Assembly: GCA_018658685.1 (NCBI GenBank)
Contig: JABHUT010000018.1
Coordinates: forward strand, 1-22,011
Length of the DNA stretch: 22,011 nucleotides
From: Alphaproteobacteria bacterium
GTDB lineage: Bacteria > Pseudomonadota > Alphaproteobacteria > MED-G09
Direction: 5' to 3'
Part shown: piece after piece, positions 8,426 through 15,728 of the stretch
Layout of the letters: every line of letters begins with the position of its first letter
Position numbering within the stretch: the stretch's first letter is position 1
Made by a program: the position numbers and the translations under genes
Notes under the pieces: model-generated
What the model saw: only the letters and a program-made list of their open reading frames with translations
Database searches by the model: none
What the model was told of the DNA's origin: nothing

Positions 8426-9400
8426 TTACTTTTTTTTGGTAGTCAGTCTTTTATCTATTTTAGTACAGGCCTTAAGAAGGCTTCTAACAGAAGAAACGGA
8501 TTCATTAAACATTTTCTTTTCTTTGGCATTCAAAGAAATCTCAACAACTCTCTCGACACCACCTGATCCTATAACAGCTGGAACGCCAACATAAAGATCT
8601 TTAATACCATACTGACCGGATAAGTTTGCAGCACAAGGAAGTACTCTTTTTTTATCTTTTAAGTAAGAATCTGCCATCTCTATAGCCGAGGCAGCTGGAG
8701 CATAGAAAGCTGATCCAGTCTTAAGAAGCCCAACAATTTCTGCACCGCCATCTCTGGTTCTTTGAATAATATCATTAATTCTAGATTGAGTAGTCCATTT
8801 CATTTTAATAAGGTCTGGAAGAGGTATTCCTGCAACCGAAGAATATCTTGGAAGAGGCACCATCGTATCTCCATGGCCACCTAAAACAAATGCAGATACA
8901 TCCTCAACAGAAACCTTAAACTCCTCAGAAAGAAAATATCTAAACCTTGCGCTATCTAAAACACCTGCCATCCCAACAACTTTTTTTGCAGGAAGACCAG
9001 AAAATTTTCTTAAGGCCCAAACCATTGCATCCAGAGGGTTTGTTATACAAATAACAAAGGCATTAGGAGCATATTTTTTTATACCTTGCCCGACATCGGA
9101 CATTACTTTGAGGTTTATGGCCAGCAAATCATCTCTACTCATTCCAGGTTTTCTTGGTACACCTGCAGTAACTATAACAACATCTGAACCCTTAATTGCA
9201 GAATAACTATTTGATCCCTTCATTTGAGAGTTAAAAGAGCTCACAGGAGAAGATTCTGCTAAGTCCAAAGCTTTACCTTGAGGTATTCCCTTAACTATAT
9301 CAAAAATAACAACATCGCCAAGCTCCTTTAATCCTGCAAGATGAGCTAAAGTTCCACCAATCTGTCCGCCGCCTATTAAAGCAATTTTATTTCTTCTCAT
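8426..9400 (-). CDS. mdh: malate dehydrogenase, LDH-like type
   Basis: This enzyme oxidises malate to oxaloacetate with NAD+. It is the lactate-dehydrogenase-like MDH usual in alphaproteobacteria. In 324-residue numbering the NAD motif GGGQIGGTLAHLA spans 10-22, the active loop VPRKPGMSRDDLL (81-93) holds the malate-specifying R83 and R89, LDSAR gives R151, and the proton-relay histidine is H176 in LGGHGDTMVP. I place the start at the ATG at 9400 because GAGGA lies five bases upstream (9406-9410). An in-frame ATG at 9412 overlaps that binding site and would add four atypical residues. It lies between zapE and sucC. The lysine-rich C-terminal tail (KRLTTKKK) is slightly longer than usual. Confidence 0.96.
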   Translation of the reverse strand: MRRNKIALIGGGQIGGTLAHLAGLKELGDVVIFDIVKGIPQGKALDLAESSPVSSFNSQMKGSNSYSAIKGSDVVIVTAGVPRKPGMSRDDLLAINLKVMSDVGQGIKKYAPNAFVICITNPLDAMVWALRKFSGLPAKKVVGMAGVLDSARFRYFLSEEFKVSVEDVSAFVLGGHGDTMVPLPRYSSVAGIPLPDLIKMKWTTQSRINDIIQRTRDGGAEIVGLLKTGSAFYAPAASAIEMADSYLKDKKRVLPCAANLSGQYGIKDLYVGVPAVIGSGGVERVVEISLNAKEKKMFNESVSSVRSLLKACTKIDKRLTTKKK

Positions 9401-9448
9401 TATTTTCCTCATTAAAGCTTTTAAAAAAATTCAAGATACTTTTAGCAA

Positions 9449-9466
9449 TGGTTTTAATAAAAACCA
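9449..9466. repeat. 7-bp inverted repeat between zapE and mdh
   Basis: In the gap between zapE and mdh, TGGTTTT (9449-9455) pairs with AAAACCA (9460-9466) across a four-base loop. No U-run follows on the minus strand, so this is not a proper intrinsic terminator. It could be a weak processing or stabilising hairpin in the zapE-mdh transcript, or chance in AT-rich DNA. Confidence 0.3.
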
Positions 9467-9474
9467 AATAGTTA

Positions 9475-10542
9475 TTATAAATATTCTTTAGATCTCATCT
9501 CATGCAACCTAGATATACATCTTTGAAACTCAAATTTGCTATCGCCCTTTACATAGAGTTCTTCAGGTTCGCCATCAGCTGTTATAAATACCTTATTTTT
9601 ATTATCATATAAGGCATCTATTAGAGATATGAACCTCTTTGCTTCATTTCTTTTTTCAGGAGACATTTTTGGTATATTCTCAATAAAAATAAAATCAAAC
9701 TCCTTCGCTATAGATAAAAAGTCTTCCGCACCCAGAGGTTTTCCACATAAATCTTCAAAATTAAACCTTGCACAGCCCAACGCCTGTTTTTCTATTTTTA
9801 ATTCTCGGCCTTTAATAAATAGAGTTTTTTCGGAGTAAGGCAATCCATTAGAAAACTTCTTAAACATCGCACTAATAGATTCTTTTGAGGCATCATTAAG
9901 AGGCGAAAAATAAGTTTCCCCATCAATTACTCTATTTTTTCTATAATCCTTTCCATTATCAATATTAATAACCAAACAATCATTTTCTAAGAAACTTATA
10001 AATGGAATAAACCTATCTCTATGTAAGCCGTCAGCATAAAGTTTAGTTGGTTTTAAATTTGATGTTGAAATTATAATAGTCCCTTCTTCAAAGAGAATTG
10101 TGAACAATCTCTCAATGATAGATGCATCGGCAATATCATAAATTTGAAATTCATCAAAACATAAAAATTTTATTTCAGATGCCACTTCCCTTCCAACAGA
10201 AAGAAGAGGATCTGCTTTGGCTTTACTTTTTCTTCTTTCGTGGAGCCTATTGTGAATATCAATCATAAATTCTTGGAAATGTATTCGTTTTTTTTTCTTA
10301 ATATCAATAGAATTAAAGCAAATATCCATTAACATGGTTTTCCCTACACCTGCCTCCCCATAGAGATAAACGCCTTTGGGCAATTTTTTTCTTTTTTTTA
10401 AACTTAAATATATAGAAGAACTTTTATTTAGTGATTGAGATAAAAAGGTATCAATTTCCTGAATAGCTAGCTTTTGCTGATCATCTACTTTAATGAGATT
10501 TTTATCTAAATAATCATTGTATGTTGAGAGAGGACTCTTCAT
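9475..10542 (-). CDS. zapE: AFG1-like ATPase, cell division protein ZapE
   Basis: ZapE is a peripheral P-loop ATPase (AFG1/LACE1 family). In E. coli it acts at the FtsZ ring under stress, and the mitochondrial homologue is linked to respiratory complex turnover. Walker A is GEAGVGKT at 62-69 within KLPKGVYLYGEAGVGKTMLM, Walker B is FLCFDEF (126-132), and sensor-like STSN is at 159-162 with HRDRFIPFI (174-182), a family signature. The 355-residue length is normal. Its place between sdhB and mdh is a recurrent alphaproteobacterial arrangement, which fits a link to respiratory enzymes without proving one. No Shine-Dalgarno precedes the start; the upstream mRNA instead reads CCTCCT, the opposite sense, within a hairpin at the sdhB end. 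Confidence 0.93.
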   Translation of the reverse strand: MKSPLSTYNDYLDKNLIKVDDQQKLAIQEIDTFLSQSLNKSSSIYLSLKKRKKLPKGVYLYGEAGVGKTMLMDICFNSIDIKKKKRIHFQEFMIDIHNRLHERRKSKAKADPLLSVGREVASEIKFLCFDEFQIYDIADASIIERLFTILFEEGTIIISTSNLKPTKLYADGLHRDRFIPFISFLENDCLVINIDNGKDYRKNRVIDGETYFSPLNDASKESISAMFKKFSNGLPYSEKTLFIKGRELKIEKQALGCARFNFEDLCGKPLGAEDFLSIAKEFDFIFIENIPKMSPEKRNEAKRFISLIDALYDNKNKVFITADGEPEELYVKGDSKFEFQRCISRLHEMRSKEYL

Positions 10543-10556
10543 TCATAAATAATTAG

Positions 10557-10575
10557 GAGGAAATTTTATTTCCTC
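10557..10575 (-). other. 8-bp hairpin spanning the sdhB stop codon
   Basis: GAGGAAAT (10557-10564) and ATTTCCTC (10568-10575) form a perfect 8-bp stem with a three-base loop. The sdhB stop codon (10566-10568) lies at its tip. In the minus-strand mRNA a GAGGAAAT arm is followed by ATTTCCTCC, an anti-Shine-Dalgarno-like sequence, and then 14 bases lead to the zapE ATG. No U-run follows, so termination is unlikely; RNA processing, sdhB 3'-end stability or damping of zapE translation are options. Confidence 0.5.
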
Positions 10576-11342
10576 AAAGCTAATTCCTTTTTAATTTCAG
10601 CAATAGCTTTTGCTGGTGAAAGCCCCTTCGGGCATGCTTTTGCACAATTCATAATAGTTCGACAGCTGTATACCTTAAAGGCATCATCGAGTTCGTCTAA
10701 TCGCTCTTCTTTATAGTCATCCCTGCTATCACTTATCCATCTATGAGCCTGCAATAGTGCTGCTGGACCTAGATACTTATCTGAACTCCACCAGTAACTT
10801 GGACATGACGTAGAGCAGCACGCACACATTATACACTCATACATACCGTCAACTTTTTCTCTATCTTCTCGAGACTGATACCACTCCTCATCGGGCTCAT
10901 CTGACTTTGTCTTTAACCATGGTTGAATAGACTTATGTTGTTCATAAAAATTAGTAAGATCGGGCACCAAATCTTTGACAACAGGTTGATGAGGTAGAGG
11001 ATTAATTTTTATATCACCCTTCACATCATTAATTGATTTTGTGCAAGCCAATGTATTAACACCATCAATGTTCATTGCGCATGACCCACATATGCCTTCA
11101 CGACATGACCTTCTAAAAGTCAAAGTTGGATCTATTTCATTCTTAATTTTAATTATAGCATCAAGAACCATTGGACCACATTTTGACAAATCTATTTCAT
11201 AATAATCAGTACGAGGATTTTCATCATCGTCTGGACTCCAGCGATAGATTGAAAAACCTTTTTTATTCTTGGATTCGGAATCAAGGGGATAACTTTTACC
11301 CTTTTTAATTTTTGAATTTTTTGGAAGTGTTAATTCTGCCAT
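10566..11342 (-). CDS. sdhB: succinate dehydrogenase iron-sulfur subunit
   Basis: SdhB relays electrons from the SdhA flavin to ubiquinone through three iron-sulfur clusters. Ligands for [2Fe-2S] are C80, C85, C88 and C100 (SCREGICGSCAMN). [4Fe-4S] uses C170, C173, C176 and C237, and [3Fe-4S] uses C180, C227 and C233 (CIMCACCSTSCPSYWW and CRTIMNCAKACPKG). The pattern is complete and spaced as in E. coli SdhB. The 258-residue length is typical of alphaproteobacteria. It begins eight bases after the sdhA stop, completing sdhC-D-A-B. A hairpin overlaps the stop codon, and zapE follows 23 bases later. Confidence 0.98.
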   Translation of the reverse strand: MAELTLPKNSKIKKGKSYPLDSESKNKKGFSIYRWSPDDDENPRTDYYEIDLSKCGPMVLDAIIKIKNEIDPTLTFRRSCREGICGSCAMNIDGVNTLACTKSINDVKGDIKINPLPHQPVVKDLVPDLTNFYEQHKSIQPWLKTKSDEPDEEWYQSREDREKVDGMYECIMCACCSTSCPSYWWSSDKYLGPAALLQAHRWISDSRDDYKEERLDELDDAFKVYSCRTIMNCAKACPKGLSPAKAIAEIKKELALRK

Positions 11343-11350
11343 AACTAATC

Positions 11351-13141
11351 CTAATATACTCTCTCTTTTGGTGGAATATAAGCAATATCATTACTTAACG
11401 TATAGTCATGAACTTTTCTATAGGAAATATCTACTTTACCGTCCTCATCAACCCAAGCAAGAGTATGCTTCATCCAATCATCATCATTTCTATCAGGAAA
11501 ATCTTCTCTCGCATGACTTCCCCGGGATTCAGTTCTCTCATCTGCACCTGAAATTGTTGCTATTGCCTGAACTATCATATTATCGAACTCTAAAGTTTCA
11601 ATTAAATCAGAATTCCAAATAAGTGATTTATCTTTTATTCCAATATCTTCCATACCTTCAAATACTTTATTAATAAGTACTCTACCTTCTTTTAAAACCT
11701 CATCAGTTCTAAAAACTGCACAGTTATTCTGCATAGCTTTTTGCATGCTTGATCGTAATTCAGATGTTGGAGTTGAACCGTTTGCATTCCTAAACTTATC
11801 GAGCCTATCAATAGAATTTTGTCCAGCATCCTTTGGAAATTCTACATCAAAAACTCCAGTTTTAACTGTCTCTGTACACCTGATGGCTGCAGCTCTTCCT
11901 AAAACAACTAAATCAATTAAAGAATTTGAACCTAAACGATTTGCTCCATGAACCGATGCGCAAGCAGCTTCACCAACAGCCATCAATCCCGGAACAATAT
12001 TATCTTCATCGTCTTCAGTAGGATTAAGAACTTCGCCCATATAATTTGTTGGAATACCGCCCATATTATAATGAACAGTTGGTAAAACAGGTATAGGTTC
12101 TTTTGTTACATCAACTCCAGCAAAAACTTTAGCAGACTCTGATATACCCGGAAGTCTTTCAGCAAGAATTTCTGGATCAATGTGATCTAAGTGAAGGAAA
12201 ATATGATCTTTTTCTTCACCAACACCCCTTCCTTCTAATATCTCAACAGTCATTGCGCGAGAAACAACATCTCTAGAAGCTAAATCTTTAGCCTTAGGTG
12301 CATATCTCTCCATAAAACGTTCACCTTCAGAATTAACAAGGTAGCCACCTTCTCCACGGGATCCTTCAGTTATTAAACATCCAGCACCATAGATACCTGT
12401 GGGATGAAACTGAACGAACTCCATATCTTGCAAAGGAAGTCCGGCACGTAGAACCATTGCTGAACCGTCGCCCGTACATGTATGAGCAGAAGTTGCAGAA
12501 AAATAAGCTCTCCCATAACCACCTGTTGCTAATATAGTTTGTGAAGACCTAAATCTATGTAATGTTCCGTCTTCCATGCATAAAGCTACAACACCAACAC
12601 ATTCACCTGTTGGGGCCATAATCAAATCAATCGCAAAATACTCTATAAAAAAATCAGCTGATGCACTTATAGACTTACCATAGAGGGTATGAAGAATTGC
12701 ATGTCCAGTTCTATCAGCAGCTGCACAAGTTCTTTGCGCCGGAGGTCCTTCGCCATACTGAGTCGTCATTCCGCCGAACGGTCTTTGATAAATTTTTCCT
12801 TCCTCAGTTCTAGAAAATGGAACACCAAAATGTTCTAACTCATAAACAGCTTTAGCAGAATTCTTGCATAAATATTCTATTGCATCTTGATCGCCTAACC
12901 AGTCAGCACCCTTAACAGTATCATACATATGCCAACGCCAATCGTCTTCTCCAAGGTTTCCTAAAGCAGCCGATATTCCACCTTGAGCAGCAACAGTATG
13001 GCTACGTGTAGGAAAAACTTTAGAAATACAAGCAGTCTTTAGTCCTCCCTCAGCAGCGCCTAAGGTTGCCCTTAATCCAGCACCACCAGCTCCAACTACA
13101 ACTACATCATAAGTATGATCAATAAATTTATAATCTGACAT
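11351..13141 (-). CDS. sdhA: succinate dehydrogenase flavoprotein subunit
   Basis: SdhA oxidises succinate to fumarate at a covalently bound FAD on the cytoplasmic face of complex II. The dinucleotide motif VVVGAGGAGLRA lies at 14-25. The flavinylated histidine is H48 in RSHTVAAQGGISAALG. Substrate-site segments include FHPTGIYGAGCLITEGSRGE, ASRDVVSRAM and VHYNMGGIPTN, and the C-terminal helix region carries RGSHAREDFPDRND. The 596-residue length matches the family with no missing segment. It follows sdhD by 27 bases and precedes sdhB by 8, so the four sdh genes form one operon. Confidence 0.98.
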   Translation of the reverse strand: MSDYKFIDHTYDVVVVGAGGAGLRATLGAAEGGLKTACISKVFPTRSHTVAAQGGISAALGNLGEDDWRWHMYDTVKGADWLGDQDAIEYLCKNSAKAVYELEHFGVPFSRTEEGKIYQRPFGGMTTQYGEGPPAQRTCAAADRTGHAILHTLYGKSISASADFFIEYFAIDLIMAPTGECVGVVALCMEDGTLHRFRSSQTILATGGYGRAYFSATSAHTCTGDGSAMVLRAGLPLQDMEFVQFHPTGIYGAGCLITEGSRGEGGYLVNSEGERFMERYAPKAKDLASRDVVSRAMTVEILEGRGVGEEKDHIFLHLDHIDPEILAERLPGISESAKVFAGVDVTKEPIPVLPTVHYNMGGIPTNYMGEVLNPTEDDEDNIVPGLMAVGEAACASVHGANRLGSNSLIDLVVLGRAAAIRCTETVKTGVFDVEFPKDAGQNSIDRLDKFRNANGSTPTSELRSSMQKAMQNNCAVFRTDEVLKEGRVLINKVFEGMEDIGIKDKSLIWNSDLIETLEFDNMIVQAIATISGADERTESRGSHAREDFPDRNDDDWMKHTLAWVDEDGKVDISYRKVHDYTLSNDIAYIPPKERVY

Positions 13142-13168
13142 TTTTTTCCAATCTCATTCTAAATTAAC

Positions 13169-13513
13169 TTAAAAGAAACCAATTGTAATCATTGAGAAGG
13201 AAGTTGCCAATGCGACAATAACGACCACAAAGGAATTTAAGCTTCCTAATACTTTTCTTGCCTTAACTTCATCAACATAATCGTCTAGAATATGATTAAA
13301 TCCTATCCACATATGATAGCACATTGATAAACTAAAAATTGTTATAACCAACCACATAAAGTTGTTACCTAAAATATCAATAACGGTTTCATATGATTTT
13401 CCGATACTCTTGATAAAAAAGTTAAAGACATACACACCTAAAAATAAATTAATTACAGCAGTTATTCTCTGTAAAATAAAATGATGTGTACCTTCTGAAT
13501 GTTTATTATTCAT
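13169..13513 (-). CDS. sdhD: succinate dehydrogenase membrane anchor subunit
   Basis: SdhD is one of two membrane subunits that hold complex II, heme b and the quinone site. The 114-residue product has three predicted membrane helices (about 16-35, 48-72 and 90-113). CYHMWIGFNHILDDYV between helices two and three matches the family HxxxGxxxIxxDY signature. I use the ATG at 13513, eleven bases after the sdhC stop and preceded by AGG. The longer frame begins inside sdhC and adds 25 residues unlike SdhD. It lies between sdhC and sdhA as expected. The family is weakly conserved, so the call rests on the signature, topology and position. Confidence 0.93.
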   Translation of the reverse strand: MNNKHSEGTHHFILQRITAVINLFLGVYVFNFFIKSIGKSYETVIDILGNNFMWLVITIFSLSMCYHMWIGFNHILDDYVDEVKARKVLGSLNSFVVVIVALATSFSMITIGFF

Positions 13514-13524
13514 AATCTTTAAAC

Positions 13525-13914
13525 CTATAAGAACCAAACTATTAAAGCAGATATAAAAGAAAGGATTGCCGTAAGTCGAGCAAGCCACTCTATAGTATTT
13601 AATTCAAATCCTCTTCCTGTATCCCAAATAAAATGTCTAATTCCACCAAAAAGGTGATGAAAGAATATCCAAGTAAAAAGAAACAAAGCAACCTTTATAA
13701 TAGAAAAAGAGAATAGTTGATTTAATAACTGATAAGCCTCAGGGCCAATTAAAATAGAAATATACCAAGCTAATAAAAGAAAACTTCCGAAATAAAGTAT
13801 AACACCTGAAATTCTATGCATTATAGACATCATCATAGTAAAAGATGGACGATAAATTTGTAAATGCGGCGATAATGGTCTATCTAAAGGACTTATTTTA
13901 TTTTTATTTGTCAT
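13525..13914 (-). CDS. sdhC: succinate dehydrogenase cytochrome b556 subunit
   Basis: SdhC is the larger membrane subunit of complex II and contributes to heme b and ubiquinone binding. The family signature RPLSPHLQIYRPSFTMMMSIMHRISG runs from residue 12 to 37 (as separate motifs: RPLSPHLQIY, then S..HRISG). The likely heme ligand lies in FFHHLFGGIRHFIWD (about 84-98). Three membrane helices are visible (about 34-56, 68-88 and 107-128). It is the first gene of the sdh operon. A perfect TATAAT ends seven bases upstream of the ATG, so the transcript may begin at or very near the start codon. No strong Shine-Dalgarno is present. Confidence 0.96.
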   Translation of the reverse strand: MTNKNKISPLDRPLSPHLQIYRPSFTMMMSIMHRISGVILYFGSFLLLAWYISILIGPEAYQLLNQLFSFSIIKVALFLFTWIFFHHLFGGIRHFIWDTGRGFELNTIEWLARLTAILSFISALIVWFL

Positions 13915-13920
13915 TCTTAA

Positions 13921-13926
13921 ATTATA
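13921..13926 (-). promoter_or_regulatory. -10 box (TATAAT) of the sdh operon, possibly leaderless
   Basis: A consensus TATAAT on the minus strand ends six bases before the sdhC ATG, so a standard start point would fall on the A of that ATG (13914). No good -35 is found at 16-18 bases; the nearest is a three-of-six match. A short dyad (ATCAT at 13937-13941 with ATGAT at 13950-13954) lies where a -35 or operator would be. TATAAT is easily found by chance in AT-rich DNA. Confidence 0.4.
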
Positions 13927-13971
13927 CTCTCAAGATATCATCAAAGATAATGATTTTTATGGTGTTACGCC

Positions 13972-13977
13972 TATAGT
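13972..13977 (+). promoter_or_regulatory. candidate -10 box (TATAGT) of the DUF429 gene
   Basis: TATAGT on the plus strand would start transcription near 13984, leaving about six bases before the ATG at 13990 and no room for a Shine-Dalgarno. No recognisable -35 lies at the right distance. It shares a 75-base divergent region with the sdh promoter. Confidence 0.3.
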
Positions 13978-13989
13978 GTAAACAAAATT

Positions 13990-14706
13990 ATGAAAGAAAA
14001 TGAACAAAAATATTTAGTAGCAGGCGTTGACGGCTCAAAAGGTGGCTGGGTTTGTGTTAGCGGAAATCTAAATAGTAATGATAATCCTAAATTCGATATT
14101 TTTAATAATTTTGAAGAAATAATTGAAAAAAAATTCAGTCTCATTTTAGTTGATATGCCAATTGGTCTAGAACAAAAATTAATCAAAGGAGGCAGAGTTG
14201 TAGATCGTGAAGCACGAGGAATGCTTCTTAAGAATAAGTCTAGTATTTTTAATCCACCATCAAGATTAGCCTTAAGTGCAAAAGATTACCAAGAGGCAAA
14301 TAAAATTAACAAAGAACAGGGAATGGGACTCTCCAAGCAAAGTTGGTTTTTATTTAAAAAAATTAAAGAAATCGATAGTTTTTTAGAAATAAGAAATAGG
14401 CCATCAGTATTTGAATCTCATCCTGAATTAGTTTTTCAAGTTATGAAGGGTGAAGCCATAAAGACTAAGAAAAATACTCAAGAGGGGTTAAAAGAGAGAA
14501 TCGATATTCTAGTAGAAAATGGATTTGATAAAAAATTTATTGATAAATTCATTAATGAAAAAAATAGTTTTTATAAAAATGATGATTTTATAGACTCTTG
14601 CTCACTTTTCTGGTCTGCCAAAAGAGCAGGTAAAAAGAATGAAATTCAAATTCCAAAAAAAATCATAATGGATGAAAAAGGAATAATTATGCAGATGAAA
14701 ATCTAA
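13990..14706 (+). CDS. DUF429 family protein (RNase H-like fold, function unknown)
   Basis: This 238-residue protein fits the DUF429 family, predicted to adopt an RNase H-like fold; its biological role is not established. Family features seen are GVDGSKGGWV near 13-22 with the first acidic residue, LILVDMPIGL (about 51-60) with a second, VVDREARGML (70-79), SSIFNPPSRLALSA (84-97), VFESHPELVFQVM (about 139-151) and DDFIDSCSLFWSAKRAG (about 197-213). The spaced acidic residues would suit metal binding. It is the only plus-strand gene between two minus-strand blocks, divergent from sdhC and overlapping asd tail to tail by four bases. It is very lysine- and asparagine-rich, as AT-rich codon use dictates. 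No partner gene is adjacent, so context gives no function. Confidence 0.82.
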   Translation: MKENEQKYLVAGVDGSKGGWVCVSGNLNSNDNPKFDIFNNFEEIIEKKFSLILVDMPIGLEQKLIKGGRVVDREARGMLLKNKSSIFNPPSRLALSAKDYQEANKINKEQGMGLSKQSWFLFKKIKEIDSFLEIRNRPSVFESHPELVFQVMKGEAIKTKKNTQEGLKERIDILVENGFDKKFIDKFINEKNSFYKNDDFIDSCSLFWSAKRAGKKNEIQIPKKIIMDEKGIIMQMKI

Positions 14707-15719
14707 TAAAGATAATCTTCATTAATGGCTTCAGCAATTTGGATAGCATTTAATGCGGCACCTTTTCTTAAATTATCAGAAACAACCCATAAATTAAGAC
14801 CGTATTCAACAGTTTCATCTACCCTTATTCTTGAAATATAAGTCGCATCATGTCCAGCAGCTTCAACTGGGGTCGAATAACCACCGTCCTCTCTTTCATC
14901 ATAAACAATACATCCACTAGCTTGCTCTAAAACTTCTCGTGCCTCTTCTTCGGATATAGGTGAGTCAAATTCTAAATTGATAGATTCTGCATGTCCAATA
15001 AAAGTCGGAACTCTAACACACGTTGCATTTATGAGAATATCTGGTCTCATAATCTTCTTAGTCTCATTAATCATCTTTTGCTCTTCTTCGGTATTACCAT
15101 TTTCTAAAAAAGGGCCTATCTGAGGAATAACATTAAAAGAGATTTGCTTAGTAAAGCTCTCAGGTTGAACTTCTTGATTTGAAAAAATTCCTTTAGTTTG
15201 ATTAAATAATTCTTCCATTGCTACCTTACCTGCCCCTGAAGTAGATTGGTATGAAGAAACATTTATTCGATTAATCGATGCTAAATCTTCTAAAGGCTTA
15301 AGGGCGACAACCATTTGGATAGTTGAACAATTTGGATTAGCAATAATATTAGTCGTTCTATAATGTTCTAGCATTTCAATATTTACTTCGGGGACAATTA
15401 AAGGAACATCGTTGTCCATCCTAAATTTTGATGAATTATCAATAACAATACACCCTTGCTCAGCAGCTATTGGACCATAAACTTCTGAAATTTTTCCTCC
15501 TGCCGAAAACAAGGCAATACTTGTTTCGGAGAAATCATAACTTGATAGACTCTGAACAATTAATTCTTTATTGCCAAATGGAACTGCATCTCCTTCACTT
15601 CTTTCAGAGGCAAGTGCAATAACTTCTTCACAAGGAAAGTTCCTTTCGGATAGAATATTGAGCATTTCTCTGCCAACATTACCTGTCGCCCCTACTACTG
15701 CTAACTTACTTATTCCCAT
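14703..15719 (-). CDS. asd: aspartate-semialdehyde dehydrogenase
   Basis: Asd reduces aspartyl-4-phosphate to aspartate semialdehyde with NADPH, the branch point to lysine, diaminopimelate, threonine and methionine. VVGATGNVGREML (8-20) binds NADP. The catalytic cysteine is C131 in IANPNCSTIQM, Q158 lies in SSYQSTSGAG, R236 in CVRVPTFIGH, and the base is H243. The 338-residue length fits the shorter bacterial form. It follows leuB by nine bases and is the last gene of the rpsP-to-asd run. dapF, which acts later in the diaminopimelate branch, lies at the other end of the window. Its stop overlaps the end of the convergent DUF429 gene, leaving no space for a terminator. Confidence 0.97.
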   Translation of the reverse strand: MGISKLAVVGATGNVGREMLNILSERNFPCEEVIALASERSEGDAVPFGNKELIVQSLSSYDFSETSIALFSAGGKISEVYGPIAAEQGCIVIDNSSKFRMDNDVPLIVPEVNIEMLEHYRTTNIIANPNCSTIQMVVALKPLEDLASINRINVSSYQSTSGAGKVAMEELFNQTKGIFSNQEVQPESFTKQISFNVIPQIGPFLENGNTEEEQKMINETKKIMRPDILINATCVRVPTFIGHAESINLEFDSPISEEEAREVLEQASGCIVYDEREDGGYSTPVEAAGHDATYISRIRVDETVEYGLNLWVVSDNLRKGAALNAIQIAEAINEDYLY

Positions 15720-15728
15720 TCTCAGCTC

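Noticed and set aside
13514..13588. 25-residue N-terminal extension of sdhD
   Set aside because: It lies inside sdhC and does not resemble SdhD; the ATG at 13513 with upstream AGG fits better.
13971..14186. 71-codon minus-strand frame opposite the DUF429 gene
   Set aside because: It is a shadow of the DUF429 coding region, whose plus-strand product shows a recognisable family pattern.
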